Part shown: positions 25,706 to 34,749 of the stretch, piece by piece | Numbering within the stretch: position 1 is the stretch's first letter | Layout of the letters: every line of letters starts with the position of its first letter | Assembly: GCF_001458315.1 (NCBI RefSeq) | Contig: NZ_CYRX01000025.1 | Location: 62,001-126,000 of the forward strand | DNA length: 64,000 bases | From: Thalassobacter stenotrophicus | GTDB lineage: Bacteria; Pseudomonadota; Alphaproteobacteria; Rhodobacterales; Rhodobacteraceae | Reading direction: 5' to 3' | Translations under genes and position numbers: made by a program | Notes under the pieces: model-generated | What the model was told of the DNA's origin: nothing | Database searches by the model: none | Seen by the model: the letters and a program-made list of their open reading frames with translations, nothing else

Positions 25706-27372
25706 TACAGCGCGTCCTCTTCATCATCAGGATCGTTGTCAGTGTCATCCTCGGCGTCGCCTTCAGGGCCTTCATCGGCCTCTGCTCCGTCGGGTGCCTC
25801 CAAGGCCCCACCGGCTGCCCCCATGAGCATTGGATCTGGGAGCCGGTACTCTTGGCGCATATCTCGCTCTTGCGAAATCTGCTGGTAGACGTCGTCCACA
25901 TCGACGCCGATGTCGTTGCAGATCATTGCGTCGGACATCACACCAAGACGCTTCCACACTTCGTGCGCTTTGGCTTTTTTGAGGTCGTCGGTCGTGGGAC
26001 GGGCCGCACCCAACCACTCCGCTCGGCAGGCTGCCGCACGATTGGCAAGAAACGCTTGATACCCGCCGGGAAAGGCGATCCGCCCAGATGCGATTTCTTC
26101 CTCAAGCCATGCCTCGTAGACCGGCTGGCAAAACGGAGCGACAATGTTCTGTCGCCGCGCCTTGGTGATGGCAAAGATCTCCGTCGTGGCCGCCTGCAAT
26201 GAGGAATAGGTCGCGCCGTTATTGTCGCCGGTCGCGCTCTCGTAGGTCAGACCAAGGCACCGCGCCAGTTCGCGCAGGAGGTGCATTGAGAAGTCTTTGT
26301 AATCCGAGGATGGCTGGTTGCTCGTATGGAACTTGAGCTCTTGCCCGGGGAAAAGGTGCGCTAGCCGGCCATTGATCCCGACGTTGAGCGACGAGCCCTC
26401 GTAGTAGCCCGCCACCATGTCGATGTAGGCTTCCATTGGGGCCACGCCTTGGGCCGACATTTGCGCCTGCTCTTGAGGTGTCAAAAGCCCGGCCAGAACT
26501 TCCTCGGTCGGCTCGTCCGACGTGATTGTGACGGCAAACAGCGTCTGCACAATCGACGCCATCAAAGTTGCGTCCGCGAGCTGGTCAAACTGCCGCGCGA
26601 CCTGCAAGGCCGGCGTCATTGGTGAGATGCCGCGGTGCGTACCGGGCAGCCCATCAAAGACGTGGATCACCCGAGGCCGCCCGGCGCGATCCCGTGCGCG
26701 AACATCGTACTCGACGTCATACTTAAACATATCTTTGCGGATCGCCAGGTAACCGACAGGCATACCGTCCGCATCGAGGTAGACGCCGTTCACAAGACGC
26801 GCCAAGTTTTCTGTTTTGCGCGACAGGCGGTGAGGCGGCAAAAGCCGAACCTTTGTCCCATAGGTGTTCCAAGAGCGGCGGCGAAACGGCAGCTCCGCGA
26901 GGATTTCGCCAGAAATCAGCCAAGAGCGGAAAGCCGCGCTTTGCATCTGACCGAAGGTCCGCATCCCTTGGATATCGCATTCCTGGGCGCTGCGAGCCCA
27001 GAGCTCAAAACGGCGCTCAACCGTTTTTGACCAATTGGACGCCTCGGTAGAGGACATGCCAAAGGTCTCGTTTTCAGGCAGAGCCTTTAAGCGCAGCCCC
27101 GTACCCACGGTGTTGGCAACCGCCTGATCGACCGCGCCGGCAAGCCAGCCGCTGTTGTGGATCAGGTCAGCAACACGCGCTGCGGCATCATCCCAAGCTT
27201 CGGAAATGTCGTCTTGGCTTTCTCGCAGAGCGGGGCGCCATCCGGAGAAAGTTACCCCTCGACCACCGCGCATGTACTGGCTGCCATGCCGAGGGGCTGC
27301 ATCGCCGCTGTCAGCAGGCGCAGTCAAATTTTGACCAACGAGCAGGTCGCGGACTTTTGAAATTATTGACAT
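25705..27372 (-). CDS. Portal protein (lambda gpB family)
   Basis: A 555-residue portal, the ring through which DNA enters the head. Characteristic blocks include DLIHNSGWLAGAVDQAV, PHRLSRKTENLARLVNGVYLD and SQDEIKHQ-free helical wing regions with RELARCLGLTYESATGDN. The C-terminus is strongly acidic (DEGPEGDAEDDTDNDPDDEEDAL, last 23 residues). It follows terminase directly. Confidence 0.93.
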   Translation of the reverse strand: MSIISKVRDLLVGQNLTAPADSGDAAPRHGSQYMRGGRGVTFSGWRPALRESQDDISEAWDDAAARVADLIHNSGWLAGAVDQAVANTVGTGLRLKALPENETFGMSSTEASNWSKTVERRFELWARSAQECDIQGMRTFGQMQSAAFRSWLISGEILAELPFRRRSWNTYGTKVRLLPPHRLSRKTENLARLVNGVYLDADGMPVGYLAIRKDMFKYDVEYDVRARDRAGRPRVIHVFDGLPGTHRGISPMTPALQVARQFDQLADATLMASIVQTLFAVTITSDEPTEEVLAGLLTPQEQAQMSAQGVAPMEAYIDMVAGYYEGSSLNVGINGRLAHLFPGQELKFHTSNQPSSDYKDFSMHLLRELARCLGLTYESATGDNNGATYSSLQAATTEIFAITKARRQNIVAPFCQPVYEAWLEEEIASGRIAFPGGYQAFLANRAAACRAEWLGAARPTTDDLKKAKAHEVWKRLGVMSDAMICNDIGVDVDDVYQQISQERDMRQEYRLPDPMLMGAAGGALEAPDGAEADEGPEGDAEDDTDNDPDDEEDAL

Positions 27373-27375
27373 GGT

Positions 27376-29406
27376 TTATCCGTTCAGCCTGCTCCCGGAT
27401 CGTTGGAAGCGGTTACGATACGTGCCACCGCCGCCGCTCTTTTGGGGCGGAGACGGTGGCGGATCACCCTCTGCGGTGTCGGCTTCTGGGGTTAAGGGAG
27501 GAGATCCCCCGTCAGACCGTTGAACACCCTCGGGGATGCGTTGGACGTTGAGCGTGTAGCCAATTGCAGCACACAAAGCCTCGCAATCAAGGAGGTGGTT
27601 GTCTCGGGATCGCTTGACCCATTGTGGCTTACCCCCCTTGAGGATACGCGCCTCCGACGTGACCTGCCGGCAGTAGTCTTCGTCCACGTCGCTGTGGACG
27701 TAAAAGGCCCCGGGCACATCAATTGGCGTCCGCAGCCTCGAAACCACCAGCGACTTGAAAAAGTCAGTCGAAAGTAGGGCAAGATTTACCGAGTAAAGCG
27801 CCCGCTTTCCGTCTGGTTTCACCTCGATCTTTGAGATCCGGTAGGGAGGTGTCATGACGTCGCGACCCTTGGTCGGCCAGCAGAGCCACGAAAACCGGCG
27901 GCAAAACTCGTAAACCTTGTGCTCGTTGCCCTGCTCGGGCTTGTCCGGCCGGAACCCAGAGTCGATAAAGACCCGCTCGATCTGCATTCCCGCGATCGGC
28001 TGAAGCATCATTTCAGCCAGTTGCGACCAGACCTCATCCGTTTCTGTGGGGCCATGCAGCTGGCCATAGTCGACAAGCCAAGAAGTACCTCGGGCGCCGA
28101 ACGCCCGGATCACAAAGTACAAAGAGAACTTTTGCACATCGACGCCCATAACAAGCCGCAGGCCGCCGGAGGGCACGGTTCCGGGCTCGTAAGGTAACCG
28201 GCGCTCCCAAACCTCCTGCCATTCTGGGACATCGCCGGAGGCGGTCATGGAATAGCACTCGCCGAAGCTCGCGTTCATTGCAGTTTGCACGCGGTCTTCA
28301 TCGCCAGATTGTAGCGCGGTCAAATAGGTTTCAGCGCGCTGTCCCCAAGAAACAAACGGAGAGCACAGACCAGACGTCCACATCGAGAGTGTGGAGCTAT
28401 CCGTTGGAGCGCCGGTGACTGACGGTCCATCATCGACAAGTGCAATCTGTTGCCCGGGAGCGACCATTGCTCCCCTTGCATTCATCCATTCCTTGTCATC
28501 GTTCGTGTGCACACCCCCGCAACGGGGGCAGCTCAAGTAAACAGAACGCTTCGCCTGAGAAGGCGTGGCGCCCTTGGGCCACTGCAACTGACGAAAGCGC
28601 GGCACAAAGTATTCGGAACAATGCCGGCATGGCCAAGCCCAATGGTGCCGGGTGCCTTCTTGAAAGAGCTTCCAGATGGGGCTCTCCAGATCGTCCGTGT
28701 CCGAGATCCCCCAAAACTCCAAACCCGTGTCTTCGTCCAACTCGACCTCCACGAGCCCCCGAGCTGGCGTGCTTGTGATCGCGGTGACAAAATCCGCATA
28801 CGTTTCACCGCGCGCTTCAACGAGGCCCAGCACGTCACCTTGGCCTTTGACGTTTGCCATCATCTCGTCAAACTCATCGATCAAAGCGAGCGCCGCTGGG
28901 TCTGACTTCAACGCCGACGATGAACCGGCGTGCGCGAGACGGATGCGAACACCGGCTACGTGCTTCAGTGTTTTTTTCATGCGGCGTCCACGAACCACTT
29001 TGTTCGTTAGGCTTTCCGCTTCGTCCAAAAGCCCCATGAGGCGGGGCTCAAATTGGTCGGTAAGAAAGTCCTTTGTCGGCCCGACGTAAATGATCGGGGC
29101 AGGGCGCTGGTCAAGGCGCGCTCCGATGATGTCGAGCATGCTGTCGGTCTTGCCCGACTGCGCCGAGGTCACCGCGACAACGCGGCGATAGCCCCCGTTG
29201 TGGGCCGCAGACGACCATGGGATCATGTAAGGCGTCAGCCACGGGTTCCGGGGGCCCGGAATGCCGGAAGTCTCGGGATAAACGCGATTGTTCGCCGCCC
29301 AATCTGCGGGGTCACGCTTCTGACTTGGCCGACAAATCTCGTTCAGGGTCTGCCAGAGCAGCTTCTGATCTTCGCGCCGCTGCTGATATGCGTTCGAACG
29401 ATCCAT
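27376..29406 (-). CDS. Terminase large subunit (lambda gpA/TerL family)
   Basis: A 676-residue packaging motor and nuclease. The ATPase part has SAQSGKT at residues 81-87 (Walker A) and LALIDEFDE at 173-181 (Walker B). The nuclease part has MGVDVQ... (RNase H-like first acidic strand) and a late DCEALCAAIGYTL. The C-terminus is Pro/Gly-rich. It overlaps the small subunit by 95 bases, as is common for coupled terminases. The gpA type implies cohesive-end packaging. Confidence 0.94.
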   Translation of the reverse strand: MDRSNAYQQRREDQKLLWQTLNEICRPSQKRDPADWAANNRVYPETSGIPGPRNPWLTPYMIPWSSAAHNGGYRRVVAVTSAQSGKTDSMLDIIGARLDQRPAPIIYVGPTKDFLTDQFEPRLMGLLDEAESLTNKVVRGRRMKKTLKHVAGVRIRLAHAGSSSALKSDPAALALIDEFDEMMANVKGQGDVLGLVEARGETYADFVTAITSTPARGLVEVELDEDTGLEFWGISDTDDLESPIWKLFQEGTRHHWAWPCRHCSEYFVPRFRQLQWPKGATPSQAKRSVYLSCPRCGGVHTNDDKEWMNARGAMVAPGQQIALVDDGPSVTGAPTDSSTLSMWTSGLCSPFVSWGQRAETYLTALQSGDEDRVQTAMNASFGECYSMTASGDVPEWQEVWERRLPYEPGTVPSGGLRLVMGVDVQKFSLYFVIRAFGARGTSWLVDYGQLHGPTETDEVWSQLAEMMLQPIAGMQIERVFIDSGFRPDKPEQGNEHKVYEFCRRFSWLCWPTKGRDVMTPPYRISKIEVKPDGKRALYSVNLALLSTDFFKSLVVSRLRTPIDVPGAFYVHSDVDEDYCRQVTSEARILKGGKPQWVKRSRDNHLLDCEALCAAIGYTLNVQRIPEGVQRSDGGSPPLTPEADTAEGDPPPSPPQKSGGGGTYRNRFQRSGSRLNG

Positions 29407-29815
29407 TAACTTCCTGTTCCAGCTTGCGCCGCTCGGTCATTTCCCGAGTGTATCTCGCGGGCAAAGCGCCAAACTCTGATTTTACAATAGCTCCGAACTC
29501 CAACACCACGGCGCGCGCGTCCTCGACCGCGATCAGTTCGCGACGCCGCTCCGCGATCCGCAGCTCGATTTCGCGCGTGCGCGCCTCGGTTGCCCTGCTG
29601 GCCGCCACGGTCTTGCTGCTCTTGGATTGGAGGTCTTCGTAATAGGCGATTACCCCGCGGACCACGGAGACAAGCGTGTATTGGTTCTTGCCCTGCTTCT
29701 GGACAAAGCCGTCCTTGACGAGCTGGTGGACCCACTGTGTGCTGCGGCCGCAGAGCGCGGCAACTTGATTGACGGTCAGGGTGTTGCCCCTCGGCTTTTC
29801 ATCCTCGTTCGTCAT
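29312..29815 (-). CDS. Terminase small subunit-like protein (Nu1-like)
   Basis: A 167-residue protein with an N-terminal winged helix (LTVNQVAALCGRSTQWVHQLV) followed by a long charged helix suited to oligomerisation, as in lambda Nu1. It is first in the head operon and divergent from the small plus-strand genes at 29.9 kb. It probably binds the packaging site. Confidence 0.85.
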   Translation of the reverse strand: MTNEDEKPRGNTLTVNQVAALCGRSTQWVHQLVKDGFVQKQGKNQYTLVSVVRGVIAYYEDLQSKSSKTVAASRATEARTREIELRIAERRRELIAVEDARAVVLEFGAIVKSEFGALPARYTREMTERRKLEQEVNGSFERISAAARRSEAALADPERDLSAKSEA

Positions 29816-29924
29816 GCGATTAAGTCTCTGAAATTAATTATTTTTATGTTGATAAGCGTCGGCGGTAGAGCGAACGTGATTACAGAAGCGCCGCACCCCG
29901 CGACGCACCAACACGGAGGTCGCC

Positions 29925-30056
29925 ATGACCCTTTTGCTTTCCGCCACCTGCCTCGCGATTGCCCTCGCAGACGAGCGCGGCGCGATCGAGATCGCCGATA
30001 ACCTTGAGGCTGCGCAGAAGCGGGTCAACGACCTGCGGATGCGCGCAGCAGCCTGA
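29925..30056 (+). CDS. Small hypothetical protein
   Basis: A 43-residue protein starting MTLLLSATCLAIALADERG after ACGGAGGT. It has a hydrophobic N-terminus and a charged helical tail (LEAAQKRVNDLRMRAAA). It is first of a small plus-strand cluster divergent from terminase. Function unknown. Confidence 0.6.
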   Translation: MTLLLSATCLAIALADERGAIEIADNLEAAQKRVNDLRMRAAA

Positions 30057-30108
30057 ACTCAAACGGGCCTTGGCAAAAACCGGGGCCGCTTTCGACAGAG
30101 ACACCGCC

Positions 30109-30327
30109 ATGACCAACACAACCATCCGCATCGCAATCAGCAGTTTGCCTGATTACCTCGACCGCAGCCGCATGGATGCCATTCTCGACGACATTGAAAT
30201 CACCATTGCCGATGAGGGCGGCGTCTACGGCACGGTCAGCGCCGACAGTAACTTGATCAACATCGAGGTGCCGACCGGCCAGCTTGTGGACGCGGCCGCT
30301 GCCCTCGCTGAAGCAAAATACATCTAA
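30109..30327 (+). CDS. Small hypothetical protein
   Basis: A 72-residue protein from ATG 30109 (MTNTTIRIAISS). Mixed alpha/beta sequence with YLDRSRMDAILDDIEITIADEG. Second gene of the plus-strand cluster. Function unknown. Confidence 0.65.
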   Translation: MTNTTIRIAISSLPDYLDRSRMDAILDDIEITIADEGGVYGTVSADSNLINIEVPTGQLVDAAAALAEAKYI

Positions 30328-30347
30328 ATCTGATCAAGGAGATCACT

Positions 30348-30590
30348 ATGTCCCGCCTCCACCTTTCCGAACCTGAAACCAAATCCAAAATGGTCACCAA
30401 GCAGCAAACCCTGATCGATATGCTCAAGCGCCAGCAAGGCGCCACGCTGGACGAGATAGTCGAAGCCACAGGCTGGCAAAAGCACACCGCTCGCGGTGCA
30501 ATGTCGGGGGCCCTCAAAAAGCGCCTCGGGCATTTGATATCTTCTGAAAAAGAAGAGCGTGGCCGCGTGTATCGGATCGAGGAGGCCTAA
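30348..30590 (+). CDS. DUF3489 domain protein
   Basis: An 80-residue protein with the DUF3489 winged-helix pattern: SKMVTKQQTLIDMLKRQQGATLDEI followed by ATGWQKHTARGAMSG. DUF3489 proteins are common in phages and plasmids of alphaproteobacteria and probably bind DNA. AAGGAG precedes the ATG. Confidence 0.85.
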   Translation: MSRLHLSEPETKSKMVTKQQTLIDMLKRQQGATLDEIVEATGWQKHTARGAMSGALKKRLGHLISSEKEERGRVYRIEEA

Positions 30591-30678
30591 GCCGCACGGC
30601 TTCCTTCTGGGCTGACGTCATTGTCATTTCAACAGACGCGAAGCTGAGGCCCCCTTATGCAGTTTAACCCGCATCCCT

Positions 30679-30924
30679 TTGGGGCTCGCCTTCAAGGCGG
30701 GCAAGCCGGATCAATCGAATCGTGCTGATACACCCACTGAGCCGCTCCTAGACCGCAACGCCAAGCCTGACGATCAGGACATTGCCCTGCGTCTTACCCG
30801 TGCTGAGGCGGGGCTTGATGCCGAGCGCGAAAAAACTGCAATGCTAGAGCGTCATCTTGATGCTGTACGTCGAATGTTGCCGCCACCGGATACAAAGCCA
30901 CGACGTCGCTGGTGGTCGTGGTGA
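30679..30924 (+). CDS. Possible small coiled-coil protein
   Basis: Up to 81 residues from a TTG; no clear ribosome site. The sequence is hydrophilic and helical (DIALRLTRAEAGLDAEREKTAMLERHL in part) and ends in basic/Trp residues (RRRWWSW), so it may touch the membrane. A palindrome, GACGACTGAGTCGTC, follows at 30927-30941. The start is uncertain. Confidence 0.45.
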   Translation: MGLAFKAGKPDQSNRADTPTEPLLDRNAKPDDQDIALRLTRAEAGLDAEREKTAMLERHLDAVRRMLPPPDTKPRRRWWSW

Positions 30925-31162
30925 GGGACGACTGAGTCGTCGAAATGGATACTGCCTGCGGTTTCGCCAGTGCTTTCTGGTGGCATACGTCACGCCTACT
31001 CGAAGAGTAGAGAGAGAACTACAGCCACGCAAAAATTCCTTGGCATTTTCTAATGCCTCTTTCCCGTCGCTACGGAGTATAGGGTAACGGGGTGAACGCA
31101 CATATTAATGTCAGCGGGTAAGCTGGCTCAGACTTTATACCTGCAATCCATTTGCGCGAATT

Positions 31163-31408
31163 TCATTCGCACGTAAACACCGCTGATATTGCTTGCATAC
31201 GCTGGAAGATCGCTTCTTTGTCATATTCACGACAATGTCTACTGGCCAACGGCTGTGCTGCTCCAGCATCCCATACATTAAAGACGCTGACCCCATTCTC
31301 ATCACCTGTTACCGACTGAGGAACGAGGCCGAGACCATACACTTGGTTCGGGTTGCCACAGGCTGTGAGCAAGATGCATGTCGAGCAGACAAAGAATAAT
31401 TTTTTCAT
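31163..31408 (-). CDS. Small predicted lipoprotein (cargo)
   Basis: An 81-residue protein from MKKLFFVC with lipobox LTAC (Cys 17). The mature part has two more cysteines (CREYDK and FTCE at the end). AT-rich relative to the phage core. First of the exported-protein cargo genes. Function unknown. Confidence 0.68.
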   Translation of the reverse strand: MKKLFFVCSTCILLTACGNPNQVYGLGLVPQSVTGDENGVSVFNVWDAGAAQPLASRHCREYDKEAIFQRMQAISAVFTCE

Positions 31409-31778
31409 GCGAACCTCTAACTTTTGATTTGTTTGGAGGTTGGTGTCCTCTGTTAAACCTGTCAACGCTGGAAATCCAAAATTGCGCATCATTCAACAGC
31501 TATCACTGTCCCCATTGTTGGCAGTTTTGACTTCAATCCTAAATTAATTATAAGCCTTTGTTAAATAATATAATTTTTAAATTCAGCTAACACGTAACAT
31601 AATTTCGCGAGGTCTAAAAATGGGCGTATATGAGGTTTTTGGAGCCTAATAATTTGAATTCGTTGATTAAATCTGAATTCATAATGCGCCTTATTGGCGA
31701 TTGATGCTCCCTCGCATGTGAGGCGTTATCGCTCAGCAGATTTTATACCAATGATACGAATAAGGGAGCGCAGCGCTC
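31409..31778. other. AT-rich gap containing the ancestral end of the repeat-protein gene
   Basis: Mostly AT-rich and without a gene of its own. Positions 31726-31778 on the minus strand read as the natural end of the repeat protein (LRSLIRIIGIKSAER then TAA at 31726-31728), now out of frame because of the deletion at 31833/31834. Confidence 0.6.
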
Positions 31779-32340
31779 TAGCACGATCATCAGCCTCCTC
31801 AATCTGTTGAGCTGTGCTCAAAGCTCCAGCCACTAGCACGATCATCAGCCTCCTCAATCTGTTGAGCTGTGCTCAAAGCTCCAGCCACATCTCCTGCTTT
31901 AGCCTGAGCCTCAGAAATGGAGCGCAGCGCTCTAGCACGATCATCAGCCTCCTCAATCTGTTGAGCTGTGCTCAAAGCTCCAGCCACATCTCCTGCTTTA
32001 GCCTGAGCCTCAGAAATGGAGCGCAACGCACTAGCACGATCATCAGCCTCCTCAATCTGTTGAGCTGTGCTCAAAGCTCCAGCCACATCTCCTGCTTTGG
32101 CCTGAGCTTCAGCAATGGAGCGCAACGCACTAGCACGATCATCAGCCTCCTCAATCTGTTGAGCTGTGCTCAAAGCTCCAGCCACATCTCCTGCTTTGGC
32201 CTGAGCTTCAGCAATGGAGCGCAACGCACTAGCACGATCATCAGCCTCCTCAATCTGTTGAGCTGTGCTCAAAGCTCCAGCCACATCTCCTGCTTTGGCC
32301 TGAGCTTCAGCAATGGCGCGCAACGCACTAGCACGAGTGG
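31779..32340. repeat. Tandem 99-bp repeats with one 44-bp deletion
   Basis: The marker TAGCACGATCATCAGCC starts at 31779, 31834, 31933, 32032, 32131 and 32230, and a degenerate copy at 32329. Spacing is exactly 99 except the first gap, 55, so 44 bp are missing after 31833. Each unit encodes 33 residues. More diverged units continue to about 32.7 kb. Confidence 0.95.
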
Positions 32341-33097
32341 CACCCTCAATCTGCTGAGCTGTGTTCAACGCTCCAGCTACGTCTCCTGCCTTAGCCTGAA
32401 CCTCAGCAATGAAGTACAGTACCTCAGCACGGCCATCTGCATCTTCAACTTGTTGAGCAGCTTGCAAGGCCAGCGCAATCGTCACACGTGAACCAGACAC
32501 GTCTCCGGCCTCAGATTGCGCATTAGAAAAAGACGCAAGCGCCACAGCACGGAACCAAGCCCTATCAATCTGCTGAGCTGTGTTCAACGCTCCAGCCACG
32601 TCGCCTGCTTCAGCCTGCGCCTCCGCAATGAAAAACAGTGCCTCGGCGCGGCCATCTGCATCTTCAATCTGTTGAGCTGTCAAAATAGTGGCCTTCACCA
32701 ATGCCACTCGAGCGTTGCCAATCTCGCCGTTTGCAAGATGCGCTTTAGCCATCGTTAGTTGTTCATTGCCGCGAAACACCAGGATTGGTCCTTCAGCTTC
32801 TGCAATCTGTTCAGGAAGGTCATCGAGACTCAGCGGCCCAACAGGCCCAATTAAAAGTTGCACAGCGAGATTACTGCTGGGGTTCTCTGTTATGATGAGA
32901 TTTAAATTCTCATCAACTAAAGTTAACAGATCGAGCCGTTCTTGAGCTTGCTCTAAGCTGTCATTCGTCAGTTGCTCTGATTGTTTCCACGCTTGCATTG
33001 CTTCAACGAATAAGCGGTTGGCATCAGCATTTACGTCAGCGCAAGCAGGCATAACACTTGCAATGAGCGTGGCCACTAAAGCGATTAACTTATTCAT
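31799..33097 (-). CDS. Secreted helical-repeat protein, 3' end frameshifted
   Basis: A 432-residue protein with signal peptide (MNKLIALVATLIASVMPACA) followed by helical repeats of 33 residues, consensus AEAQAKAGDVAGALSTAQQI then EEADDRASALRSI. The repeats resemble TPR/Sel1-like superhelices and are nearly identical at the C-terminal end, diverged at the N-terminal end, the sign of recent expansion. A 44-bp deletion in the last repeat shifts the frame, so the present protein ends ASGWSFEHSSTD instead of at 31726. It probably acts in the periplasm as a protein-binding scaffold. Slightly AT-rich cargo; a partner is unknown. Confidence 0.82.
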   Translation of the reverse strand: MNKLIALVATLIASVMPACADVNADANRLFVEAMQAWKQSEQLTNDSLEQAQERLDLLTLVDENLNLIITENPSSNLAVQLLIGPVGPLSLDDLPEQIAEAEGPILVFRGNEQLTMAKAHLANGEIGNARVALVKATILTAQQIEDADGRAEALFFIAEAQAEAGDVAGALNTAQQIDRAWFRAVALASFSNAQSEAGDVSGSRVTIALALQAAQQVEDADGRAEVLYFIAEVQAKAGDVAGALNTAQQIEGATRASALRAIAEAQAKAGDVAGALSTAQQIEEADDRASALRSIAEAQAKAGDVAGALSTAQQIEEADDRASALRSIAEAQAKAGDVAGALSTAQQIEEADDRASALRSISEAQAKAGDVAGALSTAQQIEEADDRARALRSISEAQAKAGDVAGALSTAQQIEEADDRASGWSFEHSSTD

Positions 33098-33435
33098 ATG
33101 GACACGCACTTCTTCGTCAACAGCTTCAAATTCTGTATCCTATTGATATCAAAAATTTGTGATATGACTACATCTTTTGTACCCTTGGGAAAAAGGAGCG
33201 AACAACACACCTCTTCGTGTGTTTTAGCAAACTACCGTGAATGCATTGAAGATACGATATACTCAACGGTGCTGCGGGCGTTTGATTGCAGGCCGAAGCT
33301 TCCCTTCCTCATAGTGATTACTGACATCCCCCTGTTTTTTCTCTCGCTAAAATGACTTAGCAGTCTTTGCGTGTCCGCATGGAACATCGACGAACGAACC
33401 CATCACGTCCGCTGAGATATGGGATGTCAGAAAAC
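33098..33435. other. Gap with a possible terminator and promoter
   Basis: No convincing gene. ACACAC-CTCTTC-GTGTGT followed by TTTT (about 33207-33227) can form a hairpin terminator. TTGATATCAA near 33143 lies upstream of the repeat-protein gene and also occurs upstream of the lipoprotein gene at 2824-3225. Confidence 0.35.
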
Positions 33436-34749
33436 TCATATAGCGGCTTCTCCAAGGCGAGCTGTCAACGTTTCATCAAAAGTTTCCCCGGAAGCCTCTA
33501 AGGCTGCAGCTTTGCCGGTGTATTCCTGCCAACGACGGACCGCGACATCGACGTAAGCAGGGTTCAGCTCCACTGCATGACACCGACGGCCGGTCATTTC
33601 GGCGGCAATGATCGTCGTGCCTGAGCCAGAAAACGGCTCATAGATCGCGTCGCCTTTGTCGCTGTTGTTTTCGATTGGCCTCTGCATGCACTCGACAGGC
33701 TTCTGAGTGCCGTGACCGGTCTCGCTTTTGCGCGGTTTTTCAATCTGCCAAACCGTGACTTGTTTGCGATCCCCGGCCCAGTGCCCGGTTTTGCCCTCGC
33801 GCACGGCGTACCAGCAAGGCTCGTGCTGCCAATGGTAATCGCCGCGGCTGAGCACCAGCTGGCCCTTGTCCCAGATGATTTGAGACCGAAGCTTAAACTT
33901 GGTCGCAATCAGGCTCTCTCCTACGACGCCTGCGAACAGCCCCGCGTGCCAAACGTAGGCAACGTCCCCGGGGAACAGGGCCCACGCTTCGCGCCAGTCG
34001 GCGTTGTCGTCGTTGAGCACTTTGCCCTTTGCGTAGTCACTGCCTGCAACGCCGGCTTTTTCACGCCACCCGGGATCGTATTCCACACCGTAGGGCGGAT
34101 CGGTCACCATCAGGTGAGGCTTTGCACCGGCAAGAACGGCCTGCACGGTTTTCTTTTCAGTAGAGCTGCCGCAGATGATACGGTGCGCGCCCAAGATCCA
34201 AACGTCACCGGGCTGGCTGACCACCTTCGTTTCGTCCGCTTCTGGAGTGTCGTCCGGGTCAGTCAGGCCGCCCGAGGCTTCAAGCAGGGCGTCGGGCAGA
34301 ACGCCTTTTAGATCATCTTCAGAAAACCCAATCATCGAGAGGTCTTCGCCGAGACCCATCGCGCTTAGCTCATCCCATTCGACCTGCAGGGTTTCGGGGT
34401 CCCATTCAGAGGTCTCAGCCAGCCGGTTGTCCGCCAGCGTGTAAATTCGGCGGTCCTCGTCAGACCAGCCCCGCGCCACCATCACCGGGACCTCGGCCAT
34501 TCCGATTTGCGAAGCGGCCATAAGCCGGCCGTGACCGGCGATGATTGTTCCATCCTCGGCCGCTAGCATCGGCATCGTAAACCCAAAGCGCGACATCGAG
34601 GCGGCGATCTGATCGACTTGTTCTTGCGGGTGTGTTCGGGCGTTTCGCGCGTAAGGAATGAGATCTGCAATCTGCCACATTTCGATTTTTGAAGCAGGCC
34701 ATCGCGACGCATCGGTGCGGTCGCGGGCAGTTTTTGTGGTGGGGCTCAC
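33436..34749 (-). CDS. ParB-domain DNA methyltransferase
   Basis: A 437-residue protein. The N-terminal ~110 residues are ParB/Srx-like (IPYARNARTHPQEQVDQIA, AGHGR at 71-75). The methyltransferase has DPPYG at 217-221 and FSGSGTT near the C-terminal third, the order of beta-class N4/N6-adenine or cytosine methyltransferases. GTG 34749 has GGAG at good spacing; ATG 34761 has none. Such ParB-fused enzymes are usual in phages and probably protect phage DNA from host restriction; hsdR lies at the other end of the window. No cognate endonuclease is adjacent. Confidence 0.88.
   Translation of the reverse strand: MSPTTKTARDRTDASRWPASKIEMWQIADLIPYARNARTHPQEQVDQIAASMSRFGFTMPMLAAEDGTIIAGHGRLMAASQIGMAEVPVMVARGWSDEDRRIYTLADNRLAETSEWDPETLQVEWDELSAMGLGEDLSMIGFSEDDLKGVLPDALLEASGGLTDPDDTPEADETKVVSQPGDVWILGAHRIICGSSTEKKTVQAVLAGAKPHLMVTDPPYGVEYDPGWREKAGVAGSDYAKGKVLNDDNADWREAWALFPGDVAYVWHAGLFAGVVGESLIATKFKLRSQIIWDKGQLVLSRGDYHWQHEPCWYAVREGKTGHWAGDRKQVTVWQIEKPRKSETGHGTQKPVECMQRPIENNSDKGDAIYEPFSGSGTTIIAAEMTGRRCHAVELNPAYVDVAVRRWQEYTGKAAALEASGETFDETLTARLGEAAI

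Noticed and set aside
31779-32340. CRISPR-like array
   Set aside because: Units are contiguous 99-bp coding repeats with no unique spacers.
31814-32491. A 225-codon plus-strand repeat frame (LNLLSCAQSSSHISCF)
   Set aside because: Antisense reading of the 99-bp repeats, which are open in more than one frame because 99 is a multiple of three.
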